Shown one piece after another: positions 59,636 through 62,810 of a stretch of DNA of 62,810 bases. The position numbers and the translations under genes were made by a program. Within the stretch, counting starts at the first letter, position 1, and each line of letters begins with the position of its first letter. Location: positions 1 through 62,810 of the IMG/VR virus record IMGVR_UViG_3300025652_007521; one strand, given 5' to 3'. The DNA comes from a virus. The notes below the pieces were generated by a model. That model did no database searches. It was given only the letters and a program-made list of their open reading frames with translations, and was not told where the DNA came from.

Positions 59636-59647
59636 ATATTATAAATA
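59631..59647 (+). promoter_or_regulatory. Tandem late promoters before gp18
   Basis: Perfect TATAAATA boxes at 59631-59638 (overlapping the gp17 stop) and 59640-59647. Predicted leaders are about 67 and 58 nt. Two closely spaced boxes fit the need for much sheath protein. Confidence 0.8.
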
Positions 59648-59710
59648 ATAGTAATTGAGTAAGTATCGTATTATGAACACACACTATTTAACCTTTGAGA
59701 GGATATAAAG

Positions 59711-61435
59711 ATGGCATTTCAAGTCTCGCCCGGCGTCGAGGTAAAAGAAATCGACGCAACAAATGTGATTCCTGCGGTATCTACTAGTATAGGTGGGTCA
59801 GTCGGATTTTTCACAAAGGGTCCCGTTGATACTCCAATTACTGTTAGTTCGGAAAAACAGTTAGTGGAAACCTTCGGTGAACCTACTGCAGCAACATTTA
59901 AATATTTTGGCCCAATGGCGGCTTTCCTAAAATACGGAAACGCGCTGAAAGTAATAAGAGTTGAAGGAGCTGAAGCTCTTAATGCAGCTGGTACAGCTGC
60001 TGCGGGTGATGCTACAGCTCAACTTATTAAAACTAAGGACGCATTTGATGCACTAACTCTTGCAGAGACTGCAGGTGATTTTATTGCACGTTCGCCTGGT
60101 GTTGAAGGTAATGCAATAGATGTACACGTTTGTCTAGCAAACAGTACTTCATTTACTGCATGGACCCATAAAGCACTATTTTCAAGAGCTCCTGGAACTT
60201 CAAACTTTGCAGTATCAAAGGGTAACGCTGACGCGGCCGATGAGCTACATATTGCAGTAGTTGATAGAACAGGCGTAATTAGTGGAGTCCCAGGAACAGT
60301 TTTAGAAACATTTGAGGCACTAAGTCAAGGTACTAATGCTAAAAATGACGATGGTTCTACTAATTTCTTTAAAGATGTTGTTAATTCAAAGTCACAATAT
60401 ATCTATGCAGGTTATACTGGTGCGGCATGGCTAAATGGTACTGCTGCAATACCAGCACAGATTACACAAGATAGCACATCATATACTGCAGCTGCAGATA
60501 CAGCTCCTCTGGTAGTCGCATTGAGCTTAGGCGTAGCTGGTACTATAGCAAATACGGCAGTAGTAACTGGCTTAGATTTGTTAAAAGACGCAGAAACACT
60601 TGATGTTAATTTGCTTTTTGCTACTGCGGATTTATCAACAGAAAGTGCTGCAATTGCTATTAAACTTCAAGAGGTAGCAGAGCATCGTAAAGATTGTGTT
60701 GCTTTTGTATCTCCTCCAGTGTCGTTAACAGATGGTAGTAGTGCTATTTCTGCAGATACAATTGCATCTGATGCTACGCTTTCTGGTCGTAATTCATCAT
60801 ATGTTATACTAGATTCAACTTCTGTTAAAGTATATGATAAATATACCGATACGTATCGATTCATAAACGCTTCTGGTCATATAGCTGGTCTTTGTGCTAA
60901 TACTGATCGTGTTGCTGATGCTTGGTTCTCACCAGCTGGTGAAACTCGTGGTCAACTCTTAGGAGTAACCAAATTAGGCTTTAATCCTAATAAAGCTGAG
61001 CGTGATACATTATATAAAGCAAGCGTTAACCCGCTAGTTTCATTCCCAGGACAAGGGACAATGTTGTTCGGTGATAAAACTTCACAATTCCGTGCTTCTG
61101 CATTCGATCGAATTAATGTTCGTCGATTGTTTATTGTTTTGGAAAAAGCAATTTCAACTGCATCTAAGAGCATGTTATTTGAATTTAACGATGAGTTTAC
61201 CCGCGCAAACTTCCGTAACATGGTAGAACCATTCTTGCGTGATGTTAAGGGCCGTCGCGGTATTACTGATTTCTTGGTAATTTGTGATGAAACAAATAAC
61301 ACTGGTAATGTTATTGATAGTAACCAATTCGTTGCTGATATATTCATTAAACCAGCTCGATCAATTAACTTTATTAAATTAAACTTTATCGCCACGCGTA
61401 CTGGTGTTGAGTTTAGTGAAATCGCTGGACAATAG
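59711..61435 (+). CDS. 18: Tail sheath protein gp18
   Basis: 574 aa (T4 gp18 is 659). The N-terminal FQVSPGVEVKEIDATNVIPAVSTS segment and SIGGSVGFFTKGPVDTPITVSSEKQLVETFGEP are classical sheath features, as is the C-terminal RRLFIVLEKAISTASKSMLFEFNDEFTRANFRNMVEPFLRDVKGRRGI. The shortfall relative to T4 lies in the outer protease-resistant domains. Polymerises around the gp19 tube and contracts on infection. Confidence 0.97.
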   Translation: MAFQVSPGVEVKEIDATNVIPAVSTSIGGSVGFFTKGPVDTPITVSSEKQLVETFGEPTAATFKYFGPMAAFLKYGNALKVIRVEGAEALNAAGTAAAGDATAQLIKTKDAFDALTLAETAGDFIARSPGVEGNAIDVHVCLANSTSFTAWTHKALFSRAPGTSNFAVSKGNADAADELHIAVVDRTGVISGVPGTVLETFEALSQGTNAKNDDGSTNFFKDVVNSKSQYIYAGYTGAAWLNGTAAIPAQITQDSTSYTAAADTAPLVVALSLGVAGTIANTAVVTGLDLLKDAETLDVNLLFATADLSTESAAIAIKLQEVAEHRKDCVAFVSPPVSLTDGSSAISADTIASDATLSGRNSSYVILDSTSVKVYDKYTDTYRFINASGHIAGLCANTDRVADAWFSPAGETRGQLLGVTKLGFNPNKAERDTLYKASVNPLVSFPGQGTMLFGDKTSQFRASAFDRINVRRLFIVLEKAISTASKSMLFEFNDEFTRANFRNMVEPFLRDVKGRRGITDFLVICDETNNTGNVIDSNQFVADIFIKPARSINFIKLNFIATRTGVEFSEIAGQ

Positions 61436-61447
61436 GAGTAAATAAAA

Positions 61448-61975
61448 ATGGCTATTTTAGGTGTAGATGACTTTAAGTCAAAACTAACAGGAGGTGGTGC
61501 TCGCGCCAACATGTTCAAGGTAACATGTAACTTTCCTGGTTATGCGCAGGGTGATGTAGAACTTACTTCATTTATGTGTAAAGGTGCTCAGTTACCAGCT
61601 TCGATAATTGCACCGATCACGATTCCGTTTCGTGGTCGTCAATTACAAATTGCCGGTGATCGTACATTCGAACCATGGACTATCACTGTAATTAATGATG
61701 GTGAGTTCAGTGTAAGAAATGCGTTTGAGCGATGGATGAATGGTATCAATGAACATAATAATAATGCAGGTCTTGTTAATCCTGTTGATTATCAAGCTGA
61801 TATGATTGTTGAGCAATTACGTAGAGATGGTAGTGTTTCAAAGCGCTATGATTTCCGAGGTACTTGGCCAACGAATATCTCTGCAATTGATGTTAACTAT
61901 GATTCAGAGAATGCTATCGAAGAGTTTACAGTTGAGCTACAAGTTCAATACTGGGAATCAGATACCACTTCTTAA
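61448..61975 (+). CDS. 19: Tail tube protein gp19
   Basis: 175 aa (T4 gp19 is 163). It contains the tube fold pattern: ANMFKVTCNFPGYA, IAPITIPFRGRQLQIAGDRTFEPWTITVIND, then RNAFERWMNGINEHNNNAGLVNP. It assembles the rigid inner tube with gp18 around it. AGGAG precedes the ATG, 12 bases after gp18. Confidence 0.97.
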   Translation: MAILGVDDFKSKLTGGGARANMFKVTCNFPGYAQGDVELTSFMCKGAQLPASIIAPITIPFRGRQLQIAGDRTFEPWTITVINDGEFSVRNAFERWMNGINEHNNNAGLVNPVDYQADMIVEQLRRDGSVSKRYDFRGTWPTNISAIDVNYDSENAIEEFTVELQVQYWESDTTS

Positions 61976-61981
61976 TTGGTG

Positions 61982-61989
61982 TATAAATA
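61982..61989 (+). promoter_or_regulatory. T4-type late promoter for gp20
   Basis: A perfect TATAAATA right after the gp19 stop. The predicted start, 61995, lies two bases before a strong hairpin. Confidence 0.8.
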
Positions 61990-61996
61990 ATATAGT

Positions 61997-62017
61997 GAGG
62001 GGAATTTCCTTCCCCTC
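61997..62017 (+). other. 8-bp hairpin at the 5' end of the gp20 transcript
   Basis: GAGGGGAA pairs perfectly with TTCCCCTC around a five-base loop. It lacks a T-tract, so it is a poor intrinsic terminator. It would form the first structure of the gp20 mRNA (5'-end protection), or the 3'-end structure of the gp19 mRNA. Confidence 0.55.
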
Positions 62018-62040
62018 CATTATTATGGAGATTATTAGAC

Positions 62041-62810
62041 ATGGCTGAGTTTTTTGGCTTTGAGATAAAAAGAAAAGATGCAGATGCTACTGAGAAACCT
62101 TCAGTAAAGACCTTTGTCGCCAATGCGGAAGAGGACGGCGCAGGTGTCATTAAGGCTGCAGGGCATTTTGGATCCTATTTAGATTTAGAAGGCAATAATC
62201 AAAAGAACGAAGCGGACTTAATTCTTAAGTACCGTGATATTGCATCGCATCCAGAATGTGATACTGCAATTGAAGATATTGTAAATGATGCAATTATTGG
62301 TGATCATGATTCATCACCTGTTGATGTTGTATTAGACAAAGTAGAGACCTCTGATGCTATTAAAGAGACAATCAGAGAAGAATTTGATAATATTTTGACA
62401 ATGCTAAACTTTAGTCAGCATGGTCATGATATATTTAAAAAGTGGTATATCGATGGACGGTTACCATATCATATTGTAATTGATTCGAATGCCCCAAAGA
62501 AAGGTATTCAAGACTTACGATATATTGATCCCATTATGCTTCGTAAAGTAAAGGAAGTAACAGAAGAAAAGGATCCAAAAACTGGTGCAACTCTAGTAAA
62601 AGGTGCAAAAGAGTTTTTCATATATAGTGATCCTGAAGATACTGCTGATGCAAGTGGTCGTCAGTCTGGTCTGAAAATACATAAAGATTCGATTGCATAT
62701 TGTACATCAGGTATGTTAGATCCAAGCCGTAAACGTATTCTTTCGTACTTACAAAAGGCAGTTAAACCAGTTAATCAGCTTCGTATGATGGAAGATTCAT
62801 TGGTAATCTA
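62041..62810 (+). CDS. 20: Portal protein gp20 (3'-truncated by the window edge)
   Basis: The first 256 residues of a gp20-type portal (T4 gp20 is 524 aa). Family segments are ILKYRDIASHPECDTAIEDIVNDAI, FKKWYIDGRLPYHIVID, GIQDLRYIDPIMLRKVKEV and LSYLQKAVKPVNQLRMMEDSLVI. The gene runs off the right edge without a stop. The portal is the dodecameric DNA channel of the head; here it follows gp19 in T4 order. GGAG lies 10 bases before the ATG. Confidence 0.96.
   Translation, partial: MAEFFGFEIKRKDADATEKPSVKTFVANAEEDGAGVIKAAGHFGSYLDLEGNNQKNEADLILKYRDIASHPECDTAIEDIVNDAIIGDHDSSPVDVVLDKVETSDAIKETIREEFDNILTMLNFSQHGHDIFKKWYIDGRLPYHIVIDSNAPKKGIQDLRYIDPIMLRKVKEVTEEKDPKTGATLVKGAKEFFIYSDPEDTADASGRQSGLKIHKDSIAYCTSGMLDPSRKRILSYLQKAVKPVNQLRMMEDSLVI

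Noticed and set aside
60952-61518. 188-codon minus-strand open frame over gp18/gp19
   Set aside because: It lies opposite two secure virion genes and has no recognisable motif.
1-62810. CRISPR arrays, tRNA genes, insertion sequences, attachment sites
   Set aside because: No regularly spaced direct repeats, cloverleaf sequences, transposase frames or integrase genes were found on either strand. Intergenic gaps are nearly all under 100 nt, the largest being about 300 nt.

Overview
This window is part of the genome of a T4-like myovirus (Tevenvirinae-related tailed phage), most like the distant marine members of that group (cyanophage and pelagiphage relatives). The sequence is AT-rich. Every gene I can support lies on the + strand, genes are packed with 1- or 4-base overlaps, and the order matches the T4-type replication and virion modules: gp33, gp59, gp32, gp4, gp26, gp51, gp29, gp48, gp53, gp27, gp5, PAAR, gp25, gp6, gp7-like, gp8, fibres, gp13 to gp20. 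The host cannot be named from the sequence. No integrase, tRNA, CRISPR array or insertion sequence was seen.

Region 1 (1 to about 7,500) is early/middle-type. It opens with the tail of an unknown gene translationally coupled to a membrane CHASE2 class III adenylate cyclase, a striking cargo gene for a phage. Small unknown proteins, a zincin-like protein, an unknown 391-aa protein, late-transcription co-activator gp33, a TagD-type nucleotidyltransferase, helicase loader gp59 and ssDNA-binding protein gp32 follow. Four sigma70-like promoters with identical 17-nt spacers drive this block. It closes with two intrinsic terminators flanking a 19-codon DUF4278-like micro-ORF.

Region 2 (about 7,500 to 34,800) is the late tail and baseplate block. 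It holds head completion gp4, the hub and tube set (gp54/gp19-like, gp26 with a probable -1 frameshift into gp51, tape measure gp29, gp48, gp53, gp27, lysozyme-less gp5, PAAR tip), an S74-chaperoned fibre, the wedge proteins (gp25, gp6, a large gp7-like protein with an FG-GAP-like propeller and a cupredoxin-like domain, gp8) and a 2269-aa DUF4815-type protein.

Region 3 (about 34,800 to 55,100) is the adhesion and accessory block. It contains a 3350-aa repeat-rich fibre protein, a degenerate 2OG-oxygenase-like protein, a ParB-like small protein, two more fibre-like proteins, a tandem array of six small divergent beta-rich paralogues, two unknown structural proteins and a tail-fibre-assembly-type chaperone.

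Region 4 (about 55,100 to the end) is neck, packaging and tail: gp13, gp14, gp15, gp16, gp17, gp18, gp19 and a truncated gp20. Late genes are preceded by T4-type TATAAATA promoters. In at least three cases the motif lies exactly 13 nt from the start codon, which predicts leaderless mRNAs.
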